A stretch of 45,434 nt of DNA, from positions 1 to 45,434 of the forward strand of contig DATJVP010000082.1 in the NCBI GenBank assembly GCA_035581425.1, written 5' to 3'. The notes beneath the pieces are model-generated. The model saw only the letters and a list, made by a program, of their open reading frames with translations, had not been told where the DNA came from and made no database searches. This stretch comes from DASZHJ01 sp035581425 (GTDB taxonomy: Bacteria > Pseudomonadota > Alphaproteobacteria > ATCC43930 > CGMCC-115725). Shown here one piece after another: positions 1 through 8,140 of the stretch (positions within the stretch are counted from its first letter, which is position 1; every line of letters starts with the position of its first letter). Position numbers and translations under genes: made by a program.

Positions 1-578
1 GTGCCGGAGGTGTAGTTGAGCGCGATCGCCGCCCACTCGTCGCGGGGACGCTCCCAGGCGTAGTCGGGATCGCCCTCGGCAAGCAGCGCCTCGTAGTCGA
101 GCGCCCCCAGGAGCTCGCCGCCGGCGGCGAGGGGATCGTCGATGTCGACGACAAGGGGCTTGCGCTCGAGCAGCGCCAGCGCCTTCTCGATCACCGGCGA
201 GAATTCGCGGTCGGTCAGCAGCACCTTAGCCTCGCCATGGGCGAGGATAAAAGCGATGCTCTCGGCGTCGAGGCGGATGTTGAGAGCGTTCAGCACCGCG
301 CCCACCATGGGCACACCGAAATGCGCCTCGAAGATCGCGGGCACGTTTGGCGCCATCACCGCGACGGTATCGCCCTTGCTGATGCCTCGCCGCTGCAGCG
401 CGCTCGCAAGGCGCCGGCAGCGGCGATAGGTCTCGGCCCAGTCGAATGACTGTGCCCCGTGCACCAGCGAGACCCGCCGCGGGAAGACGCTCGCCGTGCG
501 CTCGAGGAATGTGAGGGGCGAGAGAGCGATGTAATTCGCGGCGTTGCGGTCGAGATCGGTCTCGAAAGGATTGCTCAT
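1..578 (-). CDS. Acyl-CoA synthetase (AMP-binding), N-terminal part, cut by window edge
   Basis: The reverse strand from the ATG at 578 reads open for 192 codons to the window edge. It begins MSNPFETDLDRNAANYIALS, the usual opening of fatty/medium-chain acyl-CoA ligases of the ANL superfamily, which activate carboxylic acids with ATP and load them on CoA. The LTFLERTASVFP and GDTVAVMAPNVPAIFEAHFG stretches are typical of the N-terminal domain. The frame is lost at NYTSG, the start of the AMP/phosphate-binding P-loop (YTSGTTG), so about two thirds of the protein lies outside. It is divergent from prpE, with 87 bases between the start codons. Substrate cannot be told from this part. Confidence 0.9.
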   Translation of the reverse strand, partial: MSNPFETDLDRNAANYIALSPLTFLERTASVFPRRVSLVHGAQSFDWAETYRRCRRLASALQRRGISKGDTVAVMAPNVPAIFEAHFGVPMVGAVLNALNIRLDAESIAFILAHGEAKVLLTDREFSPVIEKALALLERKPLVVDIDDPLAAGGELLGALDYEALLAEGDPDYAWERPRDEWAAIALNYTSG

Positions 579-665
579 CGAATGTCGCCTGCCTTCACAA
601 GGTTCGGGGATTGTCTCACTATTCGATCCATCGAGGCTTGGCCCGGTGACCGCGCAGAGGAAAGC

Positions 666-2573
666 ATGACTGGCTCATACGAGGAAGTCTATCGCCGCTC
701 GCTCGCCGATCCCGAGGGGTTCTGGGCCGAGGCCGCCGAGGCGATCGACTGGGAGCGGCGCTGGGACCAGGTCCTCGACCGGAGCCGCGCACCTTTCTAC
801 CTCTGGTTCCGCGGCGCGCGGCTCAATACCTGCTGGAACGCCCTCGACCGTCACGTCGAGCGCGGCCGCGCAGGCCAGACGGCTCTCATCTACGACAGTC
901 CCGTCACGAGCCGGATCGAGCGCTTCACCTATCGCGAGCTCCGCGATGCGGTGGCGCGTCTTGCGGGGGCGCTGGTGGGGCTCGGCGTCGGCAAGGGCGA
1001 TCGCGTCCTCATCTACATGCCGATGGTGCCGGAGGCCGCGATGGCGATGCTCGCCTGCGCGCGGATCGGGGCCATCCATTCCGTCGTCTTCGGCGGCTTC
1101 GCGGCGCCCGAGCTCGCGACGCGCATCGACGACGCCAAGCCCAAGGTCATTCTCTCGGCCTCTTGCGGCGTCGAGGTGCAACGGGTCATTCCCTATAAGC
1201 CGCTACTCGACCACGCAATCGAGCTCGCGAGCGCCAAACCCGCGGCCTGCGTGATCCTGCAGCGGCCGATGCAGCCGGCCGCGCTCGTCAAGGGGCGCGA
1301 CCATGATTGGCAGGAGCTGGTGGCCAATGCCAAGCTCGCCGACTGCGTGCCCGTCGCGGCGACCGACCCGCTCTACGTCCTCTACACCTCCGGCACCACC
1401 GGCATTCCCAAGGGAATCGTCCGCCACAACGGTGGCCACGCGGTGGCGCTCCATTGGTCGATGGAGAACATCTATGGCGTCAAGCCCGGCGAGACCTGGT
1501 GGACGGCCTCGGATGTCGGCTGGGTCGTGGGACACTCCTACATCGTCTATGCGCCGCTCATTTACGGCTGCACCTCGATCCTCTTCGAGGGAAAGCCTGT
1601 GGGGACACCCGATGCCGGCGTCTTCTGGCGCATCATTGCGGAGCATGGCGCGGTCTCGCTCTTCACGGCGCCGACCGCCTTCCGCGCGATCAAGCGCGAG
1701 GACCCCGAGGGGCACCTCATGCGAAAGCACGATCTCTCGAAGTTCCGCGCGCTCTTCCTCGCGGGCGAGCGCGCCGATCCCCCGACTGTGGAGTGGGCGC
1801 AGGAACAGCTCGGCGTGCCCGTGATCGATCACTGGTGGCAGACCGAGACGGGCTGGCCCATCACCGCGAACCCCGCGGGGATCGAGCTCATGCCGATCAA
1901 GCCGGGCTCCTCGACGAAACCCATGCCCGGCTGGGATCTCCGCGTGCTCGATCCCGAGGGACATGAGGTGAAGCGCGGCGATATCGGCGCGCTGGTGGCG
2001 AAGCTCCCGCTACCGCCGGGCACGCTGCCGACGCTCTGGAATGCCGACGATCGCTTCGTGCAATCCTATCTGAGCGAGTATCCCGGCTATTACCAGACCG
2101 CGGACGCAGGCTACATCGACGCCGACGGCTACGTCTTCGTGATGACTCGCACCGACGACATCATCAACGTCGCGGGCCATCGACTCTCGACCGGCGGCAT
2201 CGAGGAGGTGCTGGCCTCGCATCCGGACGTGGCGGAATGCGCGGTGATCGGCGTCGGCGACCAGCTCAAGGGCCAGGTGCCGCTGGGCTTCTTGGTGCTG
2301 AAGGCCGGCGTAAAGAAGGCAGCGCAGGAGATCGCGAGCGAAGCCGTGGCCCTCGTGCGCGAGCGTATCGGCCCCGTCGCGAGCTTCAAGACCGCGATCG
2401 TCGTACAGCGCCTTCCCAAAACGCGCTCGGGCAAGATCCTCCGCGGCACCATGCGCAAGATCGCGGACGGCGAGGAATACCGCATGCCCGCGACCATCGA
2501 CGACCCCACGATCCTCGGAGAGATCGCGGAGAGCCTCAAAGGCGCGGGCTACGGCGCGCGCTGGGCGGGGTAA
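666..2573 (+). CDS. prpE: Propionyl-CoA synthetase
   Basis: A 635-residue acyl-CoA synthetase that would convert propionate, ATP and CoA to propionyl-CoA, AMP and PPi in the cytosol. Seen: the ANL P-loop YTSGTTGIPKG, the HWWQTETGWPI motif, the hinge region with DDIINVAGHRLSTGGIEE, and the C-terminal catalytic lysine in PKTRSGKILRG. The YKPLLDHAIELA segment and the end REYRMPATIDDP-like pattern (here EEYRMPATIDDPTIL) are PrpE hallmarks rather than Acs. The ATG at 666 is preceded by GAGGAAA; the longer open frame from 459 would run into the divergent gene and is not protein-like. No prpBCD genes lie nearby. Acetate may be a secondary substrate. Confidence 0.92.
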   Translation: MTGSYEEVYRRSLADPEGFWAEAAEAIDWERRWDQVLDRSRAPFYLWFRGARLNTCWNALDRHVERGRAGQTALIYDSPVTSRIERFTYRELRDAVARLAGALVGLGVGKGDRVLIYMPMVPEAAMAMLACARIGAIHSVVFGGFAAPELATRIDDAKPKVILSASCGVEVQRVIPYKPLLDHAIELASAKPAACVILQRPMQPAALVKGRDHDWQELVANAKLADCVPVAATDPLYVLYTSGTTGIPKGIVRHNGGHAVALHWSMENIYGVKPGETWWTASDVGWVVGHSYIVYAPLIYGCTSILFEGKPVGTPDAGVFWRIIAEHGAVSLFTAPTAFRAIKREDPEGHLMRKHDLSKFRALFLAGERADPPTVEWAQEQLGVPVIDHWWQTETGWPITANPAGIELMPIKPGSSTKPMPGWDLRVLDPEGHEVKRGDIGALVAKLPLPPGTLPTLWNADDRFVQSYLSEYPGYYQTADAGYIDADGYVFVMTRTDDIINVAGHRLSTGGIEEVLASHPDVAECAVIGVGDQLKGQVPLGFLVLKAGVKKAAQEIASEAVALVRERIGPVASFKTAIVVQRLPKTRSGKILRGTMRKIADGEEYRMPATIDDPTILGEIAESLKGAGYGARWAG

Positions 2574-3074
2574 ATGAATTTCGGCGACCAGTCGCCCGGC
2601 CCTTCCGGCAGCAGATCAAGCAGGTGCCAGAAGGAGCAGAAATCGTCGCCCGGGCCGAAGCCGGCGTCGGAGACCCTGAGGATACGCGCACCCTCGCGCC
2701 GGAACGCGGAGACGCCCTCGCTTTCGGCTTTAGCGGTCGTATTCGTCGTGTCGGTGCAGCCAGGCCGAATTGTGGGGCAGGCTTTCCTCGAAATTGCCGG
2801 CCCAGAAGGAGCAGCTCTTGCAGCCGGCCTTCCACCCGGTGTCGTACATGAAGTGGTAAACGAGAAGCTGATGCCGGCCCGCGAAGAGATCGGCCAAGGT
2901 CTCGCGGCCACTGGGCCCCTCGAAGGCATATTGTTTCTCGACCCGAACCCAGGGGAGCTCGCGCCGCTCCCGGCTCAGCGCGTCGCGGGCGCGCGTGAAT
3001 TCCTTCTCCTTCGCAAGGAGCCGCTTGCGGGCATCGAGCCACTCCGCCTCGGCGACGACGGCATGCGGTTTCAT
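2549..3074 (-). pseudogene. Decayed DUF899 (thioredoxin-like) gene: N-terminal fragment plus C-terminal remnant
   Basis: From the ATG at 3074 a 114-residue frame runs to a stop at 2730. It has the DUF899 N-terminus (KRLLAKEKEFTRARDALSRE, ELPWVRVEKQYAFEGPSG, LADLFAGRHQLLVYHFMYD) and the dithiol-like GCKSCSFW motif. It then jumps to WLHRHDEYDR, which resembles the extreme C-terminus of the family. Full-length members are roughly 230-260 residues, so the middle is missing. Directly downstream, in another frame (2728 to 2549), VSAFRREG ... FGPGDDFCSFWHLLDLLPEG looks like the C-terminal end of a DUF899 relative. It overlaps the prpE 3' end. The start overlaps the arsR stop (ATGA), so the two were translationally coupled. 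The first piece may still be translated. Confidence 0.7.
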
Positions 3075-3502
3075 CGGGAGCCTCCCTTGGAGCCCCGGGG
3101 TTTGGCACGGAGGCGGCGCCCAGGCGCCTTCTGCGATCTCTCGCGCTCGATGCCCTTCAATCCCGCAGCCAGCAGGTCGAACTGCTGCTGCCAATACTTG
3201 CTGTAGCGGTTGATCCAGACCGCCGCAGGCAGGATCGGACCCGCCTCGAGACTGCAGCGGCTGATGCGCCCCGTCCGCTCCTGCCGCACCAGCCCCGCGC
3301 GGACCAGCACCTGGATGTGCCGCGACACTGCCTGCAGCGAGATCGGAAAGGGGTAGGCGAGCTCCGAGACGAGCTTCGGCGCCTCGTCGAGCTGGCGGAG
3401 GATCTCGCGCCGCACGGGGTCGGAGAGCGCGAAGAAGACCCGATCGAGGACGACCTCCTCGGACTCCGCGATCTCCATGGGCTCGGTCGCCGCAGCGGTC
3501 AT
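3071..3502 (-). CDS. ArsR-family winged-helix regulator
   Basis: A 143-residue protein with a single HTH_ArsR domain in its first two thirds: VFFALSDPVRREILRQLDEAP followed by the recognition region ISLQAVSRHIQVLVRAGLV. After the wing (RTGRISRCSLEAGPI) comes a helix, WINRYSKYWQQQFDLLAAGL, typical of the subgroup paired with SRPBCC/AHSA1 or DUF899 proteins. There is no obvious metal-binding CxC motif, so it is not a classic arsenic sensor. The tail is basic (RRLRAKPRGSKGG). Its stop overlaps the ATG of the broken DUF899 gene, so the original job was probably to autoregulate this two-gene unit; that is inferred. It follows prmB by 31 bases. Confidence 0.88.
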   Translation of the reverse strand: MTAAATEPMEIAESEEVVLDRVFFALSDPVRREILRQLDEAPKLVSELAYPFPISLQAVSRHIQVLVRAGLVRQERTGRISRCSLEAGPILPAAVWINRYSKYWQQQFDLLAAGLKGIERERSQKAPGRRLRAKPRGSKGGSR

Positions 3503-3533
3503 GCGGCCAATTTAACAACGTGTCAGTTGATAG

Positions 3534-4454
3534 TCAACAATTCAGTTGAGTATCGGCGGTGAGCCAGAAGACCTCACCTTCGCTACCCTCGGTGTCGAGC
3601 CACAGGAAGGGCACGTCCGAGAATTCGGCCTCGAGCCGCTCGCGTCCGCGACCGATCTCGCAGAGGAGCCCGCCGCCGGGCTCGAGATGGGTCGTCAGCT
3701 CCGCGAGGATGCGGCGGACGATTTCCAGCCCATCGGCGCCGCCCGCAAGCGCAAGCGCGGGCTCGTGGCGATATTCCGGCGGCAGAGCTGCCATGCCTTC
3801 GGCATCGACATAGGGCGGATTGGAGAGAATGAGATCGTAGCGCTCGGCCGACACCGGAGCGAAGAGATCGCCTTCAAGCAGGCGGATGCGCTCCGCAAGG
3901 CCGTGCTCCTCGACGTTGATGCGCGCGACCGCGAGCGCGTCGGCGGAGAGATCGACGGCGTCGATCTCGGCCTCGGGAAAGGTGAGGGCCGCCAGTACTG
4001 CCAGCGCGCCCGAACCCGTGCAAAGATCGAGAATGCGGCGGACACGGCGGGGATCGCCGATGAGCAGATTCGACTCGCTCGCGAAGAGCTCGCCGCGCAG
4101 CAATTCGCCGATGTAGGAGCGCGGCACGATCGCGCGCCCGTCGACGCGGAAGCCCACACCCCCGACATAGGCGCGTCCGAGGAGATAGGGCGCGGGCGTC
4201 CTTGTAGTGACGCGGGCCTCGATCAGCTTCGCGAGTTGCTCGCGCTCCCCCGTCGTAAGGCGCGCGTCGAGATAGGGGTCGAGCTCGTCGATCGGGAGAT
4301 GAAGTCCCTCCAGGATAATGAAGGCGGCCTCATCGCGTGCGGTCGCGGTGCCGTGGCCGTAGACGAGGTCCGCGGCGTTGAAGCGGCTCACGGCGTAGCG
4401 CAGGAAATCGCGGAGGGTCTGGAGGTCCTGTGCGGGGGTGCGCGGCGAGCTCAC
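3534..4454 (-). CDS. prmB: Ribosomal protein L3 N5-glutamine methyltransferase
   Basis: A 306-residue SAM-dependent methyltransferase. The N-terminal helical part has the PrmB/HemK-type signature DLQTLRDFLRYAVSRF with YGHGTATARDEA. The Rossmann domain shows ILDLCTGSGALAVL (SAM loop) and the catalytic SNPPYVDAEGM, the NPPY motif that holds the glutamine amide. The early IRDFLRW-like and GHG motifs favour PrmB (acts on uL3) over PrmC (acts on release factors). GTG at 4454 is chosen because the upstream exporter stops at 4459 and the family motif begins 10 residues later; earlier codons in the frame are antisense to the exporter. The four-base gap suggests co-transcription with the exporter. Confidence 0.88.
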   Translation of the reverse strand: MSSPRTPAQDLQTLRDFLRYAVSRFNAADLVYGHGTATARDEAAFIILEGLHLPIDELDPYLDARLTTGEREQLAKLIEARVTTRTPAPYLLGRAYVGGVGFRVDGRAIVPRSYIGELLRGELFASESNLLIGDPRRVRRILDLCTGSGALAVLAALTFPEAEIDAVDLSADALAVARINVEEHGLAERIRLLEGDLFAPVSAERYDLILSNPPYVDAEGMAALPPEYRHEPALALAGGADGLEIVRRILAELTTHLEPGGGLLCEIGRGRERLEAEFSDVPFLWLDTEGSEGEVFWLTADTQLNC

Positions 4455-4458
4455 GGCC

Positions 4459-6015
4459 TTAGAGGCCTTCGATCGGGCGGAGCCGCGCATGCGCGGGGTG
4501 CGTCCCGCGCAGGAAGACCAACAGCACCAGCGAAAGCGCGAAGACCCCGCCCAGCACGAGGTAAGCGTCGTTGAAGCTCGCGACCGCGGCCGCGCGCTCG
4601 ACGAGCGGCTGCACTGTCTGCTTCGTCGCGTCGTCGATCGGGCCAAGTGGAAGATTCTGGAAGCGGTCGAGAGGGAGCCCCACGAAGGCCGCCATCTTGG
4701 GGTCGCCTGCCTGCAGCCGCTCAATGATCTCGGCGACATGGGTGGCGGGCCGCATCTCCAGCACGGTATCGACCACGGCGATGCCGATCGCGCCGCCGAG
4801 ATTGCGCATGAGGTTGAAGAGACCGCTCGCGTCCGCAATGCAGGACATCGGCTGGTGCTCGAGCGCGAGGCTCGTCGCGGGAAGAATGCAGAACATGACG
4901 GCGATGCCGCGGAGGACCTGCGGCCAGAAGAGGCCGTTGAAATCGGTCTCGAAGGTCGCGAAAGCGTTGCTTACGAGGCCCGCGGCGAAGACGCTGAAGC
5001 CCAGCGCGAGGAGCCAGCGCGAGTCGAGCCGTCTCTCCAATTGGGCCGCGAGCGGCGCCGAGGCCAATTGCGCGACGCCGCTCACAAGCATGATGGTCCC
5101 GATCTCGAGCGGCGTGTGATCGCGGACGAAGCCCAGGAAGAGCGGCATCAGATAGACGGAGCCATAGAGCCCCGCGCCGGTGATGAAGCTGTAGGCGCAG
5201 GCGACGCTGAAGTAGCGGTCGCGGAAATGCCAGCACGACACCAGCGGATCCCGGCGAATGAGATTGCGCCGGACCGCAATAAAGCCGCTCGCGAGGCAGG
5301 TGAGCGCAAGGCCCGCGACGAGCAAATCGCCCCAGTTGCGGGGCGGTCCCTCCTTGAGGAGCAGCTCGAGGCTCGCGAGGCAGATCGCGATGAGGGCGAG
5401 GCTCAAGTAGTCGAAGCGCCGCAGCAGCGTCCAATCCATCGGGCCAGCGCGCACCAGCGTCGCTACGATCAGCACGACGAGCACGCCCGGCCCGACATTG
5501 ATGAAGAAAAGCCAATGCCAGGAAAACGTCTCGGTGATGTAGCCGCCGAGGATCGGGCCCAAGGTCGGTGCGAGCACTGCGAAGACGCCGGCGATCGTTG
5601 TCGCGCGGACCTGCGAGGGGCGCGGAAAGAGCACGAAGACCGAGGTGAAGACGGCGGGGATGACGGCGCCGCCGAAGAACCCCTGGAAGGTGCGGCAGAC
5701 GATGAGCGGGACGAAGCCGCCGCTCAGCGCGCAGCCGATGCTCGCGAGTGTGAAGCCGGCCGTCGCCGTCGCATACATCCACCGGAGCGAGAGGAGCCGC
5801 GTGAGCCAGCCCGTAAGGGGGATCGCGATCACCTCCGCCATCAGATAGGCGGTCTGAATCCAGCTCAGGCGGTGCATGGGGATGCCGAGTGCCGCCTGGA
5901 TATCCGGAAGCGAGCTCGCGACGATCTGGATGTCCAGAATCGCCATGAACATTCCCAGGCACATCGCCAGGAAGCCCGCCCAGACTCGCGCGGAAACCGC
6001 GGTTCCCCCGTGCAT
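4459..6015 (-). CDS. DHA2-family MFS multidrug exporter (EmrB/QacA type)
   Basis: A 518-residue inner-membrane proton antiporter with about 14 hydrophobic segments, the layout of the DHA2 (14-spanner) drug/H+ antiporters. Visible motifs are FMAILDIQIVASSLPDIQ (motif D1-like in TM1), GWLTRLLSLRWMY (motif A) and GPILGGYITETFSWHWLFFINVGPG (motif C, the antiporter signature). No membrane-fusion (EmrA) partner or regulator lies beside it. The ATG at 6015 is used. A TATACT hexamer ends only six bases before it, which would make a very short or absent 5' leader if it is a -10 box; the -35 is poor. Substrate unknown. Confidence 0.88.
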   Translation of the reverse strand: MHGGTAVSARVWAGFLAMCLGMFMAILDIQIVASSLPDIQAALGIPMHRLSWIQTAYLMAEVIAIPLTGWLTRLLSLRWMYATATAGFTLASIGCALSGGFVPLIVCRTFQGFFGGAVIPAVFTSVFVLFPRPSQVRATTIAGVFAVLAPTLGPILGGYITETFSWHWLFFINVGPGVLVVLIVATLVRAGPMDWTLLRRFDYLSLALIAICLASLELLLKEGPPRNWGDLLVAGLALTCLASGFIAVRRNLIRRDPLVSCWHFRDRYFSVACAYSFITGAGLYGSVYLMPLFLGFVRDHTPLEIGTIMLVSGVAQLASAPLAAQLERRLDSRWLLALGFSVFAAGLVSNAFATFETDFNGLFWPQVLRGIAVMFCILPATSLALEHQPMSCIADASGLFNLMRNLGGAIGIAVVDTVLEMRPATHVAEIIERLQAGDPKMAAFVGLPLDRFQNLPLGPIDDATKQTVQPLVERAAAVASFNDAYLVLGGVFALSLVLLVFLRGTHPAHARLRPIEGL

Positions 6016-6070
6016 TACCCCAGTATAACGCCTCCGCTCAAAAGGCAGCGATCTTCCTGGGGCTCCGGCG

Positions 6071-6661
6071 TCAGCCGGCGGGGGTGCTCTCGCTCTCGCC
6101 GGTCACGGGCTCGGCGATGTCGTCGACGACGGCGCGGCGCTTCCCCTTGCTCGCGCGCTGGACCGCCGCCTCGAGCTCGGGGAGCGTGCAGAGGCCGAGC
6201 GCCACGGGGTGGCGCGGCTTGATGTTGGGCGAGTTCCAGTGCGTACGGTCCCGCACCGCCGCTATCGTGGGCTTCGTGGTGCCCACGAGCTTCGAGATCT
6301 GGCCGTCGCTGAGCTCGGGATGGTTCTTGAGGAGCCAGGCGATCGCGTCGGGCTTGTCCTGGCGCTTCGAGATCGGCGTGTAGCGCGGGCCCTTATGCTT
6401 AACCAGCGGCTCCGGGAGCGCTTCCTTCGCGAGTTCGAGCCGGGCCGCCGGGTCTTGCTCGCAGCGCTTGATCTCCTCGGTCGTGAGTTGGCCATTGGCG
6501 ACGGGATCGAGCCCCTGCATCTGGGCCGCGACCTCCCCGTCGGCGATCGCCTGCACTTCGAGCGCGTGCAGGCCGCAGAAGTCGGCGATCTGCTCGAAAG
6601 TGAGGGCCGTATTCTCGACGAGCCAAACGGCCGTCGCCTTCGGCATCAGCGGGAGTGCCAT
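6071..6661 (-). CDS. trcR: TrcR/DUF1013 cell-cycle transcriptional regulator
   Basis: A 196-residue soluble protein of the alphaproteobacterial DUF1013 family, now called TrcR in databases. The opening MALPLMPKATAVWLVENTAL and the following LTFEQIADFCGLHALEVQAI form a first HTH-like unit. A second one lies at IAWLLKNHPELSDGQISKLVGTTKPTI, ahead of the basic RDRTHWNSPNIKPRHPV. The ATG at 6661 has an AGGAGG Shine-Dalgarno six bases upstream, which decides against the longer frame from 6733. The last 25 residues are low-complexity. It is a monocistronic leftward gene with its own ~130-base upstream region. The regulatory role is from family knowledge, not shown here. Confidence 0.9.
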   Translation of the reverse strand: MALPLMPKATAVWLVENTALTFEQIADFCGLHALEVQAIADGEVAAQMQGLDPVANGQLTTEEIKRCEQDPAARLELAKEALPEPLVKHKGPRYTPISKRQDKPDAIAWLLKNHPELSDGQISKLVGTTKPTIAAVRDRTHWNSPNIKPRHPVALGLCTLPELEAAVQRASKGKRRAVVDDIAEPVTGESESTPAG

Positions 6662-6757
6662 AGTGCCTCCTAAGTATCTGATGAAACATGCACTTCCTGC
6701 ATCCGCATCCGGGCCAGGCCAGCGCACGATCAAGGATAGAGAATTTAGAGGCTATAT

Positions 6758-6787
6758 AGCCCCTCGAACCCCCGGAGGGAAGGGGCT
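6758..6787 (-). terminator. Stem-loop after the quinone oxidoreductase gene
   Basis: Arms AGCCCCT (6758-6764) and AGGGGCT (6781-6787) can pair around a 16-base loop just past the oxidoreductase stop at 6792. No clear T-run follows on the reverse strand (ATATAGCC), so it is a weak terminator. The 12-base palindrome GGCTATATAGCC (6750-6761) overlaps its base and lies in the trcR promoter region, so it could equally be a control site. Confidence 0.4.
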
Positions 6788-6791
6788 CAAC

Positions 6792-7793
6792 TCAAACCGT
6801 GAGCACGATTTTTCCGATGTGCTCGGAGCTTTCCATGAGCCGGTGTGCGGCCGCGGCCTCGGCTAGCGGGAAGGTACGGTAGATCACGGGCTTCACCGTT
6901 CGCTTTTCCAGGAGCGGCCAGACCTGGCGGTGGAGGACCGCGGCTATGGCGCCCTTCTGCTCGACCGTTCGCGGACGCAGGGTGGAGCCCGTGATGGTGA
7001 GGCGCTTCAGCATCACCGGCGCGAAATTGACCTCGATCTTGTTGCCGCGGAGATAGGCCACGTTGACGAGGCGCCCTTCCATGGCGAGCGCGCTCAGGTT
7101 CTTCTGCATGTAATCGCCGCCGATCATATCGAGGATCACGTCGACGCCGCGTCCGCCGGTCTTCTCCTTGACGACCGCTAGGAAGTCCGCGGATTTGTAG
7201 TCGATACCGTGCGTGGCGCCGAGCGCCTCGCAGGCCCGGCACTTCTCGGGCGAGCCTGCGGTCGCGAAGATCTGCGCTGCCCCGAAGGCGCGCGCGAGCT
7301 GGATCGCGGTGGTGCCGATGCCGCTCGAGCCGCCGTGAATGAGCACGGTCTCGCCGGATTGGAAGCGCACGCGCTCGAAGAGGTTGGTCCAAACCGTGAA
7401 GAAGGTCTCCGGCACCGCCGCCGCCTCGACCATGCTGAGGCCTTTGGGAACGGGTAAGGTTTGCGGCACCGGGGCCACGCAATAGCTCGCATAACCTCCG
7501 CCCGCGACGAGCGCACAAACCTCGTCACCGATCTTGAACTGGTGGACGCCGAGGCCAACCGCGGCGACCCTTCCGGCGAGCTCCAGGCCGGGAATGTCGG
7601 AGGCGCCTGGCGGCGGGTCGTAACCACCCTGGCGCTGCTGCACGTCCGGCCGATTGACGCCGGCGGCCTTTACCTCGATCAGCACCTCGCCCGCGCCCGG
7701 ATGCGGTGTGGGGCGGGTCGCAAGCTTCAGCACTTCGGGCCCGCCGGGCTTCGTGATCTCGATCGCGGTCATGTTGTCCGGAGGCGTGGTCAT
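6792..7793 (-). CDS. NAD(P)H:quinone oxidoreductase (zeta-crystallin / PIG3 type)
   Basis: A 333-residue medium-chain reductase. The N-terminal GroES-like half shows AGVNRPDVQQRQGGYDPPPGASDIPGLELAGRV, the PIG3 pattern, with no structural or catalytic zinc cysteines. The Rossmann half has HGGSSGIGTTAIQLA (NADPH-binding), a YKSADF stretch and DMIGGDYM. Such enzymes reduce quinones or enoyl substrates with NADPH in the cytosol. The start at 7793 has AGGA eight bases ahead; a second ATG at 7772 would better match the common family start but lacks a ribosome site. It is divergent from the DUF1192 gene. Confidence 0.9.
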   Translation of the reverse strand: MTTPPDNMTAIEITKPGGPEVLKLATRPTPHPGAGEVLIEVKAAGVNRPDVQQRQGGYDPPPGASDIPGLELAGRVAAVGLGVHQFKIGDEVCALVAGGGYASYCVAPVPQTLPVPKGLSMVEAAAVPETFFTVWTNLFERVRFQSGETVLIHGGSSGIGTTAIQLARAFGAAQIFATAGSPEKCRACEALGATHGIDYKSADFLAVVKEKTGGRGVDVILDMIGGDYMQKNLSALAMEGRLVNVAYLRGNKIEVNFAPVMLKRLTITGSTLRPRTVEQKGAIAAVLHRQVWPLLEKRTVKPVIYRTFPLAEAAAAHRLMESSEHIGKIVLTV

Positions 7794-7888
7794 CGGCTTG
7801 TTCCTGTCGGGAATTTCATCCGGGGGCGGTGGCGGATTGCGTGTCTAGCGGGATCGCGCGAGACTGGCAACACCGGAGGAGGCGCCCA

Positions 7889-8071
7889 GTGGACGAAGAA
7901 GATCTGCTGCCCCAGCGCAAGAAGCCACCGCCCAAGGACTTGAGCCCGATGGCGATCGCCGAACTCGAGGGCTACATCGAAGGCCTTCAGGCCGAGATCG
8001 AGCGGGCGCGCGCCGAAATTGCCCGCAAACGTGCACAAAAAAGCGGGGCGGAGCAGCTATTCAAACGGTAA
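7889..8071 (+). CDS. DUF1192 small coiled-coil protein
   Basis: A 60-residue acidic/basic protein beginning (V)DEEDLLPQRKKPPPKDLSP, the invariant opening of the alphaproteobacterial DUF1192 family. It continues with a single amphipathic helix (IAELEGYIEGLQAEIERA) and ends in FKR. Start: GTG at 7889, with GGAGGAGG centred about eight bases upstream; the frame is open further back to 7829 but without family similarity. No known function. It is 69 bases before the 3-hydroxybutyrate dehydrogenase gene, possibly in one transcript. Confidence 0.88.
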   Translation: MDEEDLLPQRKKPPPKDLSPMAIAELEGYIEGLQAEIERARAEIARKRAQKSGAEQLFKR

Positions 8072-8140
8072 CGGAGGCTGGCTAGGATTCGTGGCCGGCC
8101 TATCTCTTTATCGACCACCCCAGCCCCTCAGGAGCCCTCC

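Noticed and set aside
6016..6045. TATACT as -10 of a leaderless promoter for the MFS gene
   Set aside because: Spacing to the ATG would suit a leaderless mRNA, but no acceptable -35 lies 16-18 bases upstream, so it is not listed as a feature.
4438..6222. 594-codon open frame on the plus strand, rich in Glu/Arg/Asp
   Set aside because: It is the antisense of the MFS exporter gene; high GC keeps stops rare. Charged low-complexity content and no family features.
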